Counted from the first letter of the stretch, positions 12,454 through 21,002 are shown. The stretch is 64,000 nt of DNA from Anaerovorax sp. IOR16 (GCF_017168145.1 NZ_JADQTL010000009.1:806001-870000); one strand, 5' to 3'. Numbers and translations are program-made. Notes: generated by a model not told the origin, from the letters alone.

Positions 12454-12583
12454 TTGTTTTTGAAAGAACGTGGCTCGAACTTATGCAACTGGTAATGGAG
12501 TTAGTGGAAAGTTATTAACCAGTTGTAAACCTCTGACATTTATCTTGCAACGCAAGATCTTACTATAATATAAGTAGGTTCGC

Positions 12584-12638
12584 TTTTTTTATATATGAGA
12601 ATTCTAATTTCACAGATAATTATCCGCCAAGTACCTAC
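12584..12638 (+). repeat. 55-bp direct repeat, copy 2
   Basis: Second copy of 12230-12284, offset 354 bp. The stretch between the copies holds the 5S fragment, its terminator and two small hairpins (12486-12527 and 12544-12558); I see no gene in 12197-12741. Confidence 0.9.
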
Positions 12639-12741
12639 TGATAAAGAAAGAATCGTTTAATTGTAAAAACTTAAAATACATGATAAAGTTATGCATAAAG
12701 GGTTACTAATTTAATAATAAATACGAATTTGGAGAACGGAT

Positions 12742-13503
12742 ATGCCAAACATTAAAACTAAAGGATTAAATTCAAATCAACTTAAAATGATAGCAATTAT
12801 CTCAATGACAATTGACCATCTAGCCAGCGTGATTTTTCCAAATTATCCAACCAATTTTGGAATTTTGCTATTACATATAATTGGAAGACTAGCCGCGCCT
12901 ATTATGTGGTTTTTTATTGCAGAAGGATATCATTATACTCACGACTTAAAGAAGTATATTGAAAGGTTATTTCTCTTTGCCATTTTATCTCATTTTGCTT
13001 ACAATTTTGCCTTTGGAATACCGTTTATTCCATTTCAAACAACGATTTTTAATCAGACAAGTGTCATTTGGCCTTTAGCTTGGGGGTTAGTTGCATTAAC
13101 GATTTCAAAGAGTGAAAATCCGGCATTAAAGCAGTGGATGAAATCCGCACTTATAATAGGTATTACTGTAATTACATTCTGTGCTGATTGGAGTTCTATT
13201 GCTGTTTTAGCAATTTTAGCAATCGGAAATAATAGAGGAAATTTTAAAAAACAAATGACAGGAATGGTTGCATGGGTTGCTATGTATTCGATTGTTTACT
13301 TTTTATTTATTGATAAAATATATGGAGTTATACAGATGTTTGTAATTTTAACAATTCCATTACTAAAAAGATATAATGGAGAGCGAGGAAGCTGGAAAAA
13401 TATGAAATGGTTTTTCTATATTTATTATCCATTACATCTTATTATTTGTGGGATCATTAGAATATCTTTATATGGTAATGTAGGAGTTATGATTGGCAGT
13501 TAA
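12742..13503 (+). CDS. TraX family membrane protein
   Basis: A 253-residue integral membrane protein with about seven or eight hydrophobic segments. The N-terminal signature LKMIAIISMTIDHLA at 15-29 and GRLAAPIMWFFIAEGYHYT near 49-67 identify the TraX family, named for F-pilin N-acetylation but widespread as an acyltransferase-3-like chromosomal protein in Firmicutes. There are no conjugation genes around it, so a plasmid-transfer role is not implied. The start has GGAG eight bases upstream. The substrate is unknown. Confidence 0.85.
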   Translation: MPNIKTKGLNSNQLKMIAIISMTIDHLASVIFPNYPTNFGILLLHIIGRLAAPIMWFFIAEGYHYTHDLKKYIERLFLFAILSHFAYNFAFGIPFIPFQTTIFNQTSVIWPLAWGLVALTISKSENPALKQWMKSALIIGITVITFCADWSSIAVLAILAIGNNRGNFKKQMTGMVAWVAMYSIVYFLFIDKIYGVIQMFVILTIPLLKRYNGERGSWKNMKWFFYIYYPLHLIICGIIRISLYGNVGVMIGS

Positions 13504-13623
13504 AAATTTTATAGCAAGTATGAAAAAATCTTTGATTGCGGTGACACTGCTCCGCACAAAATGTCAAGCGATAAAAATCATTTCCCCGTATAATAAGCTC
13601 ATACAGAGAGGAGGTACGCGAAG

Positions 13624-14499
13624 TTGAATTGGATCAGTGGAATACAGAAGGCGGTCGATTACGTGGAAGCACATATCACCGAGGAACTGGACTTTAGTGA
13701 AATTGCAAAGCAGGCATATTCGTCAAGCTTTCATTTTCAGCGGGTGTTCAGCATTCTATGCGGTTTTACTCTAGGAGACTATATCCGTATGCGGAGGCTT
13801 TCTCTTGCCGGAAGCGAACTTGCAGCAACTGACACACGGATACTGGATATTGCCGTAAAATACGGCTATGATACTCAGGCAAGCTTCAGCCGTGCTTTGA
13901 CACGTTTTCACGGAGTTACTCCGTCGCAGATACGAAGCGGAGCCAATCTTAAATCTTTTTCCCGTCTCTCTGTAAAACTAATTTTAAACGGAGGAAACAT
14001 GATGGATTACAGAATTGAAACAAAGGACGCATTCAAAATTATCTGCAAAAAGATCAGCGTATCGTGCAAGAAAGAACTGACTACCGCCGAAATATCCGAT
14101 TTCTGGCGGCAGTGCGGAACAGACGGAACAATCTCGGCGCTGTGCAAGTACATTCCAGAGAACAATGCTTTTGACGGGTGCATCGTCGGCGCAAGCTTCG
14201 GCAAGGACGCTTCCGACACGAATTTTCCCTATGGTATCGGCGCTCACTATAACGGCGCAACGGTTACGGAAAAGGATTTTACTGTAGAGGAAATTCCGGC
14301 GCATACCTACGCAGTGTTCAGGTGTGTGGGGGCAATGCCGGAAGCGTTCAATAAGTTATATCAGCAGATTTACAGCGAATTTTTCCCTGCAAGTGAGTAT
14401 CAGCCCTGCGGCGGCACGGACTTCGAAGCGTATCCGTCGGCTGATGTGAGCGATCCCGGCTATACCTGTGAAATATGGGTTGCGGTCGAGAAAAAATAA
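13624..14499 (+). CDS. AraC-family regulator with GyrI-like domain, higher GC than neighbours
   Basis: A 291-residue regulator with the same two-domain plan as the gene at 3134: AraC double HTH at residues 5-105 (SSFHFQRVFS, VKYGYDTQASFSRAL) and a GyrI-like effector domain at about 130-291, ending CEIWVAVEKK. It uses a TTG start supported by GAGGAGG ten bases upstream. Codon usage (many GGC, GCG, CGG, GAC) is clearly richer in GC than the flanking genes, suggesting acquisition from another lineage. Its target is not evident; no obvious partner lies next to it. Confidence 0.88.
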   Translation: MNWISGIQKAVDYVEAHITEELDFSEIAKQAYSSSFHFQRVFSILCGFTLGDYIRMRRLSLAGSELAATDTRILDIAVKYGYDTQASFSRALTRFHGVTPSQIRSGANLKSFSRLSVKLILNGGNMMDYRIETKDAFKIICKKISVSCKKELTTAEISDFWRQCGTDGTISALCKYIPENNAFDGCIVGASFGKDASDTNFPYGIGAHYNGATVTEKDFTVEEIPAHTYAVFRCVGAMPEAFNKLYQQIYSEFFPASEYQPCGGTDFEAYPSADVSDPGYTCEIWVAVEKK

Positions 14500-14526
14500 A
14501 AGAAGTACATTTTATACTAACAAAGA

Positions 14527-14563
14527 GGACGAATGACCTGTACTACATTCAGGTTATCCGTCC
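14527..14563. other. Long imperfect hairpin between convergent genes
   Basis: A 14-bp stem (GGACGAATGACCTG against CAGGTTATCCGTCC, one mismatch, one G-U) with a 9-nt loop. There is no T-run, so termination is only possible, not clear. Confidence 0.5.
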
Positions 14564-14631
14564 CAATCATTATCATAGGAATCCATATTTACAGAAAATC
14601 TTTCACACACTCATTTAATAAAAAGAACTTA

Positions 14632-15525
14632 TTATAGTTCAATATACTCGGGCTTATAAACAAGTTCTCCATTGGCTTTGTATATTATCTCATCACCAAA
14701 ATAATGAGGTTCAGGTCTATCATTACTATCGCTCTTTACCCAACGATCAACCACACAATGATGCTCAAGTCCCAATGCATCAATGGCAATTACGGTTATT
14801 GTACAGGTCTGTTCGTTCTCTAACGCAATTTTCTCGTCAATCTCATAGTCAAACCGATCCCATTCTCTATTAGGGGAGATTTTCTTATCGGAAATTACTT
14901 TGTCATCTATTTTAATCACAAGGCGAGCCTCGGTAAAAGCAACACCGGATTCTGCTTGTTTATATTCAATATTTAAGTTTCCAGTTCTCTTATATTCACC
15001 TGAGCTATAGGATGAATGACCATCTAAGAACGCATACAATACAGGCAGTACCCTATCCTTGATATTTCCTATGGAAAAATCATTCAACTGTTCATTTTTT
15101 AGTATGTCACCATCCTCGATGATTACTTTGGGCGTAAATCCATCAAAAATACTTACAGGAATTATTGTGGTAAAGGTTGCTCCATTGCGCTTCATAGTAA
15201 CATTTTTACCGGCTACATCAAGTGTTACAACACTGCTTTTTGTGATTTCTTTTGGTGTCAGGCTAAAGGTAACAGGAATGGTGAGGTCGTTTTGATTTAT
15301 TTTTCCGAACTCATAGTCCATATAATCAATGATACTGGACTGGCGTTTTAACCTTTTATCTATATTTGAATAAATATTTCCAACCTCGGAAGAAACATTG
15401 GAAATACGTGATGAAAGATTACTTTCCATATTCTGAAGACTGCTTTGTAAATTGCTGATTTTCATAAATGATATTACATTTAATAAGCAAAGTACTATAA
15501 TAATATGTAAACTGTATTTTTTCAT
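14632..15525 (-). CDS. Signal-anchored extracytoplasmic protein with coiled coil
   Basis: 297 residues, family not recognised. Residues 5-22 (LHIIIVLCLLNVISFMKI) are a signal anchor. Residues 25-70 are a coiled-coil-prone segment rich in Ser/Asn/Leu (MESNLSSRISNVSSEVGNIY). The rest (about 80-297) looks like two beta-rich domains, with VTFSLTPKEITKSSVVTLDV near 81 suggesting an Ig-like fold and a second sandwich with WDRFDYEIDEKI. It is probably a surface-exposed, membrane-anchored protein. It is transcribed alone, divergent from the gene at 15721. AGGAGA lies upstream of the ATG. Confidence 0.7.
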   Translation of the reverse strand: MKKYSLHIIIVLCLLNVISFMKISNLQSSLQNMESNLSSRISNVSSEVGNIYSNIDKRLKRQSSIIDYMDYEFGKINQNDLTIPVTFSLTPKEITKSSVVTLDVAGKNVTMKRNGATFTTIIPVSIFDGFTPKVIIEDGDILKNEQLNDFSIGNIKDRVLPVLYAFLDGHSSYSSGEYKRTGNLNIEYKQAESGVAFTEARLVIKIDDKVISDKKISPNREWDRFDYEIDEKIALENEQTCTITVIAIDALGLEHHCVVDRWVKSDSNDRPEPHYFGDEIIYKANGELVYKPEYIEL

Positions 15526-15720
15526 AATTGATATCTCCTATTCCAATTTAATGATATTACTCTGAGAAATAAAATAATGTTTACGCAATATAATGTATAA
15601 TAAATCTACGCAATAGCTTTCTTCACTCATTATATCATAAATTCTTCCTTTTTTTATCTTTAGGAATCTATTATAATAGAAAGAAAAAGATATCTTAAAA
15701 ATGAGAAAAATGGAGTGTTT

Positions 15721-16434
15721 ATGGGGTTAATTGGCGCAGTTTTGTTATTCTTTTTATTTATTTTAGTATACGTTATGATCGCAGAAATTTTTACAGTGTT
15801 ATTTCGATTAACAGGGTTAACCGAAGAAAAGGCGAAGTTTCAGGTCATTTCTATGTTGACGAATAGTGGATATACGACACAGGAGAGTGAGGTAATAGCT
15901 ACTTCAAAAATTCGACGAAAGCTTGCTCAAATTACAATGGTTTTTGGATATGCCTTTACGGTAACCATTGTGTCGTCTGTTGTGAATATTTTTTTAGCGT
16001 TAAAAAAAACTCAAATCCAGCATGTTATTTGGATTATAGGTATTCTTTGTTTTTTTGTAATAATATTATATATTTTTCAGAAATCACATTGGTTAAAAAA
16101 ATCCTTTGATAAAAGAATTGAACGGATTGGGAATCGTATTATGTTTGGAAAACGTTCCAATCCAGTTGTTATATTGGACAACTATGAAGGTGTGGTTATG
16201 GCAGAAGTATATTTAACTAATATTCCTAAGTTTCTGGAAAGTGCAATGCTTAAAGAAACGGATTTAAAACAAAGATATAATGTTATAATTTTATTAATTA
16301 AACGAGATGAAGGACTTATAGAGAAAATTAACGGTGAAATCAGATTGAAAAAAAATGATACTTTAGTTGTGTTTGGTGAAAGAAAAAACATCAGGGCAGT
16401 ATTTGAGAAAGTGGAAGATAAAATAGAAGGTTAG
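15721..16434 (+). CDS. Membrane protein with C-terminal TrkA-C (RCK_C) domain
   Basis: About 237 residues. Two to three transmembrane helices (residues 1-25, about 78-96, 102-120) are followed by a cytoplasmic TrkA-C domain (about 150-235) with RYNVIILLIKRD and IRLKKNDTLVVFGERKNI. TrkA-C domains bind nucleotides such as cyclic di-AMP in other ion-transport proteins, so a role in ion or osmotic homeostasis is plausible. An in-frame GTG exists at 15715, but GGAG at 15712-15715 is placed correctly for the ATG at 15721. A TATAAT at 15672 probably serves it. The YbaK-like gene follows 17 bp later. Confidence 0.75.
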   Translation: MGLIGAVLLFFLFILVYVMIAEIFTVLFRLTGLTEEKAKFQVISMLTNSGYTTQESEVIATSKIRRKLAQITMVFGYAFTVTIVSSVVNIFLALKKTQIQHVIWIIGILCFFVIILYIFQKSHWLKKSFDKRIERIGNRIMFGKRSNPVVILDNYEGVVMAEVYLTNIPKFLESAMLKETDLKQRYNVIILLIKRDEGLIEKINGEIRLKKNDTLVVFGERKNIRAVFEKVEDKIEG

Positions 16435-16451
16435 TTAAAAGGAGTGTTACT

Positions 16452-16940
16452 GTGGAACAATATCAAATTGTATACGATGCATTAAATAAAATGGGGATTT
16501 CTTATGAAATTGTAGAACATCCTCCCGCACTGACAACGGAGGATGCAGATCGTTATATTATTGGTAAAAAGGGGGTCCGAACTAAGACACTTTTTTTATG
16601 CAATCGAAAAAAATCTGCATATTATTTAATTATTATGGATGATGCTAAGCGGTTGGATATTAAAAGACTTGGTGAACTTTTAAATGAAAAAGGTATGAAG
16701 TTTTGTTCACCTGAGAATTTAATGGATAAAATGTCACTTTATCCAGGTGCGGTATCCTTATTTGGATTACTAAATAATGCAGAACATGATATTAAAGTTT
16801 ATTTGGACAAGGATATGCTTTCAGAAAAAATAATCACATTTCATCCTAATGACAATACTAAAACATTGTTTATTTCCATGGAAGACATGTATAAATTTAT
16901 TAGAGAATTGGGTTATGAATATTGTATCATTAATTTATAG
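16452..16940 (+). CDS. YbaK/ProX-type aminoacyl-tRNA deacylase
   Basis: A 162-residue protein matching the INS/YbaK family that hydrolyses misacylated tRNAs in trans. EIVEHPPALTTEDADRYI at 19-36 and the GKKGVRTKTLFLCNRKKSAYY segment (positions 38-58) resemble ProX/PrdX prolyl-tRNA editing proteins, including the catalytic-type Lys in the TKTLFL strand. PGAVSLFGLLNN near 99-110 is the usual second motif. The start is GTG with AAAGGAG seven bases upstream. The gene's terminator hairpin has been invaded by an insertion sequence. Confidence 0.85.
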   Translation: MEQYQIVYDALNKMGISYEIVEHPPALTTEDADRYIIGKKGVRTKTLFLCNRKKSAYYLIIMDDAKRLDIKRLGELLNEKGMKFCSPENLMDKMSLYPGAVSLFGLLNNAEHDIKVYLDKDMLSEKIITFHPNDNTKTLFISMEDMYKFIRELGYEYCIINL

Positions 16941-16946
16941 GATAAG

Positions 16947-16970
16947 AGAGCTTCGCGACAGCGAAGCTTT
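16947..16970. repeat. Target-site duplication, left copy (terminator hairpin)
   Basis: A 24-bp sequence identical to 18559-18582. It is exactly a stem-loop: 10 bp (AGAGCTTCGC/GCGAAGCTTT, one G-U) with loop GACA. Originally it was the terminator of the YbaK-type gene. Confidence 0.95.
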
Positions 16971-17079
16971 CAGACTGTAGACAAAATACCTTGCTAAATT
17001 TATATTCTTATAATTTCTGCAAGGTATTTTCTATTTTTTCTATAAAGCTTTTAAAAAAAGAAAAAATAAAAGGATATCT

Positions 17080-17862
17080 CTATGCCATTTGATTCCTTCT
17101 TTCAGATTTATGAATCCATGTTGCTAGTTTTTTTAGATTCATGGACGCAAAAAGAAGATTCAGTTCCATTTCTATCTTCTGAATCCCTCGATATTGTGTA
17201 TAACGCATATTATGTTTTTCTTTTGCATCGGCAAAGACTCGCTCAATGGTTTGACTCCGTAGTTTGTAAAGATCTCGATACTTTGGAGTATGACGAATGT
17301 CCTCACATTGCTCTATGTAGTTTTCCCATATATGACGTGTGACTACTTTTACATGGTCTTTACTTGCTGTGCATTCTGATAAGGAAGGGCAACTCTTGCA
17401 AATTTCTCCTTTACTCTTATATTCCCGATACCCTTCTCTATTTGTTGTAGTATAGTTTAACACTTGGTTTTCTGGGCATACAAAGCAATCATAGTATTCA
17501 TCATAAGCATATTCGTGTTTTTTAAAATAACCATTTTTTGTCATAGGTCGTTTGTATGGTAGGATAGGAATTCGTTTATCTTTGAGTATTTCTCTAGCAA
17601 TTGCAGGTGTTTTATATCCGGAATCCATTACAATATTTTTTACACCTTTATATCTTTTTACTTTTTCATAAATCTTTGGGAATGCAACTGAGTCATGTAC
17701 ATTTCCTGGATTTGTATGAAAAGCAAGTATGTAATTGTTTCGATCGCAAGCTACATTTGCAGCATAAGCAAATACTACCTTATGCTTTCCTTTATGAAAT
17801 ACGCCGCAATCCGGATCTACGGTACTTTTCTTGATTACTTTTGTCTTTTCTTTGGCTTCCGT
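17080..17862 (-). CDS. Transposase C-terminal part (frame -1), copy 1
   Basis: This encodes the last 260 residues of the transposase in the -1 frame relative to the upstream part. It has the second catalytic Asp in VMDSGYKTPA, a Cys-rich insert (CFVCPENQ, CKSCPSLSEC) and the catalytic Glu in ERVFADAKEKH. It has no start of its own with a clear ribosome binding site at the junction and is probably made by frameshifting at the nine-T run (plus strand) 17862-17870. Confidence 0.8.
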   Translation of the reverse strand, partial: TEAKEKTKVIKKSTVDPDCGVFHKGKHKVVFAYAANVACDRNNYILAFHTNPGNVHDSVAFPKIYEKVKRYKGVKNIVMDSGYKTPAIAREILKDKRIPILPYKRPMTKNGYFKKHEYAYDEYYDCFVCPENQVLNYTTTNREGYREYKSKGEICKSCPSLSECTASKDHVKVVTRHIWENYIEQCEDIRHTPKYRDLYKLRSQTIERVFADAKEKHNMRYTQYRGIQKIEMELNLLFASMNLKKLATWIHKSERRNQMA

Positions 17863-18443
17863 TTTTTTTTACAAGCTTGTTTTCCTCGTTCAATGCGATC
17901 TTCGTTAATTTCTTTCATTAGTTCTTTTTCATAGTATTTAACGGATTCCAAAACGGTTTCTTTTTCACTGTTATGGTTATTTGCACTTGCTTTAATATGT
18001 GTACCGTCAATGAAAATGCTTTCTGAATTAATGAATTCATATTCCATGATTTCAGCAATGACTCTTTGAAAGATTTGTTCGAATAAGTCAGTATTTTGAA
18101 ACCGACGAGAGTAGTTTTTACCAAAGGTAGAAAAGTGAGGAATTTCTTCCTCTAAACTATAACCAAGATACCATCGATAAGCTACATTCGTTTGAATTTC
18201 TTTAATGGTCTGTCTCATGGATCGAATACCAAAGGTATATTGAATGAGGGTAATTTTAATTAAGACAACAGGATCGATGCTTTCTTTTCCCACATCAGAA
18301 TACAAATCTTTTACAAGGTCATAAATGAAAGAGAGATTAATCGCAGTATCTATCTTACGAATAATATGATCTTGTGGAACAAGAGAATTCAAGGTTACCA
18401 TTTGAAATTGATCACGACCTAATAAATCTTTCTTACCCATCAT
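17835..18443 (-). CDS. Transposase N-terminal part (frame 0), copy 1
   Basis: 202 residues, starting MMGKKDLLGRDQFQMVTLNS after GGAGG. It contains the N-terminal DUF772-type helical region (VDP-like IDPVVLIKITL, residues 56-66) and the first catalytic Asp (D146 in FIDGTHIKASANN). It stops just after a run of nine A residues; a -1 slip at codon 194 would join it to the downstream frame to give a 454-residue protein. Confidence 0.85.
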   Translation of the reverse strand: MMGKKDLLGRDQFQMVTLNSLVPQDHIIRKIDTAINLSFIYDLVKDLYSDVGKESIDPVVLIKITLIQYTFGIRSMRQTIKEIQTNVAYRWYLGYSLEEEIPHFSTFGKNYSRRFQNTDLFEQIFQRVIAEIMEYEFINSESIFIDGTHIKASANNHNSEKETVLESVKYYEKELMKEINEDRIERGKQACKKKRKPKKRQK

Positions 18444-18558
18444 AAAGCAAATACCTCCATGTATTTATACATATATTTTACCATAAATACAATAAAATGT
18501 ATTACATTATGTAAAAAAAACTGTAGGCAAAGATAGAGATATCCTTGTCTACAGTCTG

Positions 18559-18582
18559 AGAGCTTCGCGACAGCGAAGCTTT
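18559..18582. repeat. Target-site duplication, right copy (terminator hairpin)
   Basis: Identical to 16947-16970 and followed by TTCTTTAATC, the original T-rich tail of the terminator. Confidence 0.95.
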
Positions 18583-18621
18583 TTCTTTAATCATTTTATA
18601 ATGTCATTTACTTTTTGAATT

Positions 18622-18645
18622 ATATAGTGTAATATTACACTATAT
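18622..18645. promoter_or_regulatory. Perfect 24-bp palindrome, probable operator
   Basis: ATATAGTGTAAT/ATTACACTATAT is perfectly symmetrical and lies 80 bp before the radical SAM gene. A second inverted repeat AATATTAC-n12-GTAATATT (18664-18691) shares the AATATTAC core. The layout fits a TetR-type repressor; no TetR gene is in the window. Confidence 0.6.
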
Positions 18646-18724
18646 GTGTTAAACTGCATTTTTAATATTACTTATATAGTAAAGTAATATTGCAGAGATA
18701 ATTGATTACTGAATGGGGGTAAAA

Positions 18725-19627
18725 ATGAAACTATCGTCTTTAATAAGGTTTTCGTTATTTGGTATTAGTACTATCCTATTTCATCGTAAAAAAGCCATAC
18801 TGGGAACCATTATTGTAACAGATCAGTGTAATCTATCTTGCAAACATTGTTCCGTAAATAATCTTACCGGGGTTATACATCCATATAGACAAATTAAATC
18901 AGAAATGGAGTTACTTTATCAACAGGGAATTCGTATTTTATTTTTTTGTGGAGGTGAAACTTTTTTATGGAAGGATGGAGATAAGAATATAAGAGATTTG
19001 GTTATCGAGGCAAGGTCAATGGGTTTTTTGATTGTAAATGTAGTAACGAATGGAACTTTTAAAATAGATTTACCGGAAGCGGATCTTATTTTACTAAGTT
19101 TAGACGGAGACAAGGAAAAGCATAATTTCATTCGTGATGATACCTATGATACAATAATGGGAAACATTGATTCTGCAACATCGGATAATATTTGTTTGTA
19201 TATGGCAATCAATCAGATAAATAAGAATATGATTGAAAGTGTTTGCAAAGTTGCAAAAAAGAAAGAAAAAATAAGGGCAGTCTCTTTTAATTTTCATACG
19301 CCATATCCTGACACAGAAGATTTGGAATTAAGTTCTCTCGAAAAAGAAAAATGTTGTAAAGAGATTGAAAGAATGATGAAAGAAGGGTATCCGATTTTTA
19401 ATTTAAAAAGTGCATTTTCACATTTGATCAATAATACTTTTCCAACACCATGTTATCAATGCGTTGTTATGGAAAATGGAAAACAGTCTATTTGTGGTAG
19501 ATGTGTTGATGTACCGGGTTTATGCGAAAAATGCGGCTATTTTTTTGCAGCTGAATATGCATTGATTTTTAAAGGAAACATATATGTAATTTTAGAAATG
19601 TTAAAAACATATTTGCGATATATATAA
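18725..19627 (+). CDS. Radical SAM protein with C-terminal cysteine cluster
   Basis: About 300 residues. The radical SAM [4Fe-4S] motif is C35-x3-C39-x2-C42 (CNLSCKHC), followed by FFCGGETF near 74-81 and LILLSLDGD near 118-126. The C-terminus has a cysteine-rich segment (CYQC, CGRC, CEKCGYFF) that may bind an auxiliary cluster. An in-frame ATG at 18713 exists, but GGGGG at 18715-18719 is correctly spaced for the ATG at 18725. It forms an operon with the HemW-like gene 18 bp downstream. The substrate is unknown. Confidence 0.8.
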   Translation: MKLSSLIRFSLFGISTILFHRKKAILGTIIVTDQCNLSCKHCSVNNLTGVIHPYRQIKSEMELLYQQGIRILFFCGGETFLWKDGDKNIRDLVIEARSMGFLIVNVVTNGTFKIDLPEADLILLSLDGDKEKHNFIRDDTYDTIMGNIDSATSDNICLYMAINQINKNMIESVCKVAKKKEKIRAVSFNFHTPYPDTEDLELSSLEKEKCCKEIERMMKEGYPIFNLKSAFSHLINNTFPTPCYQCVVMENGKQSICGRCVDVPGLCEKCGYFFAAEYALIFKGNIYVILEMLKTYLRYI

Positions 19628-19645
19628 GGGGGATAAAGGGAGGAA

Positions 19646-20899
19646 ATGAGTCTATTAACTACTGCTACAAGAATGTGGCTTACAAGGTCAGTAAAACCAT
19701 TTTTATTTACCAATGAATATGACAATCAATTATTATATAGAAAAACAAATCATCTGGGACTTTATATACATATACCATTTTGTAAACTCATTTGTGATTT
19801 TTGTCCATATTGTAAAGTGTTGTATGAAGATAGAATTGCAAATGATTATGTAGATGCGTTGATAAAAGAAATTCATCTTGTTGGAGCTGCAAACAAGGAG
19901 AGAAAAGAAGTAACGAGTTTATATTTTGGTGGTGGTTCGCCTGCACTTATCGCAAATCGGATAAGAGACATTATTTCCGCGATTGAACAACATTTTATTA
20001 TTACAGAGGGAATTGGTATTGAACTTCATCCGAATGATGTGTCTGTTCAGAAATTAAAAACACTGAAAGAGGCTGGCATTACAAAAATTAGTATAGGAAT
20101 TCAGTCGTTTCAAGATGAATTTTTACAAATTTTAGGTAGAGAAAAAACCGATTATACAAGCATGTTTTATGCATTAAAAATGGTTGAATTTGAGACTATA
20201 TCCATGGATTTTATCTTTGCTTTACCGAATCAGACTTTTGAATTAGTAAAACGTGATATTGATATGGCTTTTCAAAATGGAGCAAATCATATTGCAATTT
20301 ATCCTTTTATTGATTTTTCTTTTACGAATAGTGCAGCAATTAAAATGAATTCAAAGGAGAAGAGAAAGCTGCTAGATACTATTACAGAGTATTGCAGGGA
20401 AAAAGGGTATATTCGAGATTCTATATGGACCTTTGCTAAATCTAAAACAAAGAAATACTCTTCAATGACACGGGATAATTTTTTGGGATTTGGTTGTTCT
20501 GCTACAACCTTGCTTGAAAAGCAATTTAAAATTAACACCTTTTCCATTGAAGCGTATATAAAACGAATTGAAAAGAATCAATTGCCAACTTCATTAACGG
20601 TTCGATTTACCTTAAGACAGCGAATGATTTATTATTTATTTTGGACAGCATACACAATGATAATTAATCCCAAAGAGTTTAAAAAGTTCTTTGGTGTCAA
20701 GCTGGAAAATCAATATGGCTTTGAATTATGGCTTGCAAAAATTTTTGGATTATTAAAAAGAAAAGATGACTATTATGAAATGACGATGAAAGGTGCGTAC
20801 TACTATCATTACTATGAAAATTATTACACGCTTTCCTATATCGATCAAATGTGGAGTCTGATGCGAAAGGAGGCCTTTCCGAAGAAATTAGAACTCTAA
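19646..20899 (+). CDS. HemN/HemW-like coproporphyrinogen oxidase-family radical SAM protein
   Basis: 417 residues. YIHIPFCKLICDFCPYC at about 40-56 carries the C-x3-C-x2-C cluster (C46, C50, C53) plus C56. Downstream come SLYFGGGSPALI, KISIGIQSFQ and the MDFIFALPNQ block, in HemN/HemW order, and a C-terminal winged-helix-like region (MTMKGAYYYHYYENYY). The family includes HemN, HemW and the heme-cleaving ChuW/HutW methyltransferases; sequence alone does not tell which this is. GGGAGGAA precedes the ATG. The nearby FTR1 permease makes a heme or iron link plausible, as inference only. Confidence 0.75.
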   Translation: MSLLTTATRMWLTRSVKPFLFTNEYDNQLLYRKTNHLGLYIHIPFCKLICDFCPYCKVLYEDRIANDYVDALIKEIHLVGAANKERKEVTSLYFGGGSPALIANRIRDIISAIEQHFIITEGIGIELHPNDVSVQKLKTLKEAGITKISIGIQSFQDEFLQILGREKTDYTSMFYALKMVEFETISMDFIFALPNQTFELVKRDIDMAFQNGANHIAIYPFIDFSFTNSAAIKMNSKEKRKLLDTITEYCREKGYIRDSIWTFAKSKTKKYSSMTRDNFLGFGCSATTLLEKQFKINTFSIEAYIKRIEKNQLPTSLTVRFTLRQRMIYYLFWTAYTMIINPKEFKKFFGVKLENQYGFELWLAKIFGLLKRKDDYYEMTMKGAYYYHYYENYYTLSYIDQMWSLMRKEAFPKKLEL

Positions 20900-20964
20900 A
20901 TATAATTGGGCAAGACCTTTAAAAGTATAAAATATGAAGAGATTGTATTTATAGAAACCTTGTT

Positions 20965-21002
20965 AAAAGGATCTTATTATAGCAGTAAATAAGATCCTTT
21001 TT
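20965..21002 (+). terminator. Intrinsic terminator
   Basis: AAAAGGATCTTATT pairs with AATAAGATCCTTTTT around a 9-nt loop. It closes the radical SAM operon. Confidence 0.88.

Larger units (their letters stand above)
16971..18558 (-). mobile_element. Insertion sequence (IS1182-like), copy 1, 1588 bp
   Basis: The terminal inverted repeats begin CAGACTGTAGACAA (14 bp at both ends). The element encodes a DDE transposase on the minus strand in two reading frames. It is the same length as the element at 30529-32116, the termini and reading frames match, and every stretch I compared is identical, in opposite orientation. It contains its own terminator near the left end (AATACCTTGC/GCAAGGTATT) and a subterminal hairpin at the right end. 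Each side is flanked by a 24-bp duplication of a terminator hairpin. The IS1182-like assignment rests on the transposase layout (DUF772-like N-terminus, DDE, C-terminal Cys-containing insert). Confidence 0.93.

Noticed and set aside
12291-12488. Minus-strand 65-codon frame in the post-rRNA repeat region
   Set aside because: It crosses the 5S fragment and hairpins and lacks a ribosome binding site; the region is better explained as shuffled rRNA flank.
12742-13503. TraX as a sign of a conjugative element
   Set aside because: No other transfer, relaxase or integrase genes are near; chromosomal TraX-like genes are common.
17601-17934. Plus-strand open frames inside the insertion sequence
   Set aside because: They are antisense shadows of the transposase and recur at the mirrored place in copy 2 only because the elements match.
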